This document shows, piece by piece, positions 63,813 to 64,000 of a DNA stretch of 64,000 nucleotides. The notes beneath the pieces are model-generated. The model saw only the letters and a list, made by a program, of their open reading frames with translations, did no database searches and was not told where the DNA came from. Where the stretch lies: assembly GCF_031157315.1 (NCBI RefSeq), contig NZ_JAVIFU010000013.1:113154-177153 (forward strand), written 5' to 3'. Position 1 is the stretch's first letter. Each line of letters begins with the position of its first letter. Made by a program: the position numbers and the translations under genes. The DNA is from Paenibacillus sp. LHD-38 (GTDB lineage Bacteria; Bacillota; Bacilli; Paenibacillales; Paenibacillaceae).

Positions 63813-63865
63813 TAATCGTTATTATTACGTTTTGTATTATACGATGCCGTTTAAGAGACTGTCAA
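63813..63865 (-). promoter_or_regulatory. znuA promoter with Zur-like operator
   Basis: A perfect TTGACA at 63860-63865 and TATAAT at 63836-63841 are 18 bp apart. The 21-bp imperfect palindrome at 63813-63833 (AATCGTTATTATTACG in the middle) matches the B. subtilis Zur box AAATCGTAATNATTACGATTT at 17 of 20 defined positions and overlaps the expected start point. This implies repression by zinc-bound Zur. Confidence 0.72.
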
Positions 63866-63892
63866 CCCTGTTCAATCGATATGTTGTTCTTC

Positions 63893-64000
63893 TGTGATAA
63901 TGTCATCCCATAACTGTTCTGAGATAATGTCACTATGGGACAGGAGACAATTACATTGAGCAGAGAAGAAATGAAGAAGGTACTTGTGGTGGGGAAAATC
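63893..64000 (+). mobile_element. Possible left end of an insertion sequence
   Basis: TGTGATAATGTCA at 63893-63905 is repeated as TGAGATAATGTCA at 63920-63932, like the doubled end motif of some insertion sequences. A TTG start at 63957, with GGACAGGAG 9 nt upstream, begins an open frame MSREEMKKVLVVGKI running off the window; it recalls the start of ISNCY-type transposases. It begins 28 bp upstream of the znuA -35. Only the edge is visible. Confidence 0.4.

Overview
The window looks like a chromosomal segment of an endospore-forming Bacillales bacterium, most likely Paenibacillaceae. It carries spo0A, sigF with its regulators, a complete spoIIIA operon, spoIVB, spoIIM and spoVA genes. Gene order closely follows the yqh-yqi-yqj-yqk stretch of the Bacillus subtilis chromosome. 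The spoVA cluster is reduced, LipB is present, and several dispersed intergenic repeat families occur, as I recall for Paenibacillus-type genomes. No tRNA, rRNA, prophage or CRISPR array was recognised.

Layout. 1-4.6 kb: FMN-riboswitch-controlled riboflavin operon (ribD-ribE-ribBA, the last cut by the window edge), with about 1 kb of repeats between ribE and ribBA. 4.6-12.4 kb: ppiB, lysA, spoVAF/AB/AA, sigF-spoIIAB-spoIIAA, dacF. 12.6-19.7 kb: nucleoside salvage (pdp, punA, deoB), a Spo0E-like small protein, xerD, a DUF4227-type membrane protein, ald, fur. 19.7-24.3 kb: spoIIM, a second repeat block, nudF divergent from a mciZ-like gene, an M20 peptidase, a Prli42-like microprotein, lipB. 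24.3-29.3 kb: branched-chain 2-oxoacid dehydrogenase (E3-E1a-E1b-E2). 29.5-36 kb: DUF2627 protein, divergent CoaD-like protein, spo0A, spoIVB, recN, argR and an unknown protein behind a LexA-like box. 36.2-46.5 kb: tlyA, dxs, ispA, xseB, xseA, folD, nusB, DUF2273/AmaP/Asp23 envelope-stress set, accC, accB. 46.7-52.6 kb: spoIIIAA-AH and yqhV. 52.7-59.8 kb: comB, lysC, efp, a Pro-peptidase, aroQ, yqhR, yqhQ, a small membrane protein, mntR. 59.9-60.3 kb: a decayed splB. 60.3-63.9 kb: zinc uptake operon znuA-znuC-znuB-ccdA behind a strong promoter with a Zur-like box. 63.9-64 kb: possible left end of an insertion sequence.

How it works together. Sporulation control is readable in the promoters: sigma-H plus 0A-like boxes at spo0A and spoIIA, sigma-E at spoIIIA and probably mciZ, sigma-G at spoVAA. 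Housekeeping genes (isoprenoid, folate, fatty acid, aspartate-family, riboflavin) are interleaved. Points most worth a second look are: XerD with three changed catalytic positions; a shared Shine-Dalgarno-linked hairpin in the ribE and dacF leaders with a compensated base pair; the splB remnant; the LexA-like box in front of an uncharacterised PD-(D/E)XK-like protein upstream of argR-recN; and the repeat families.
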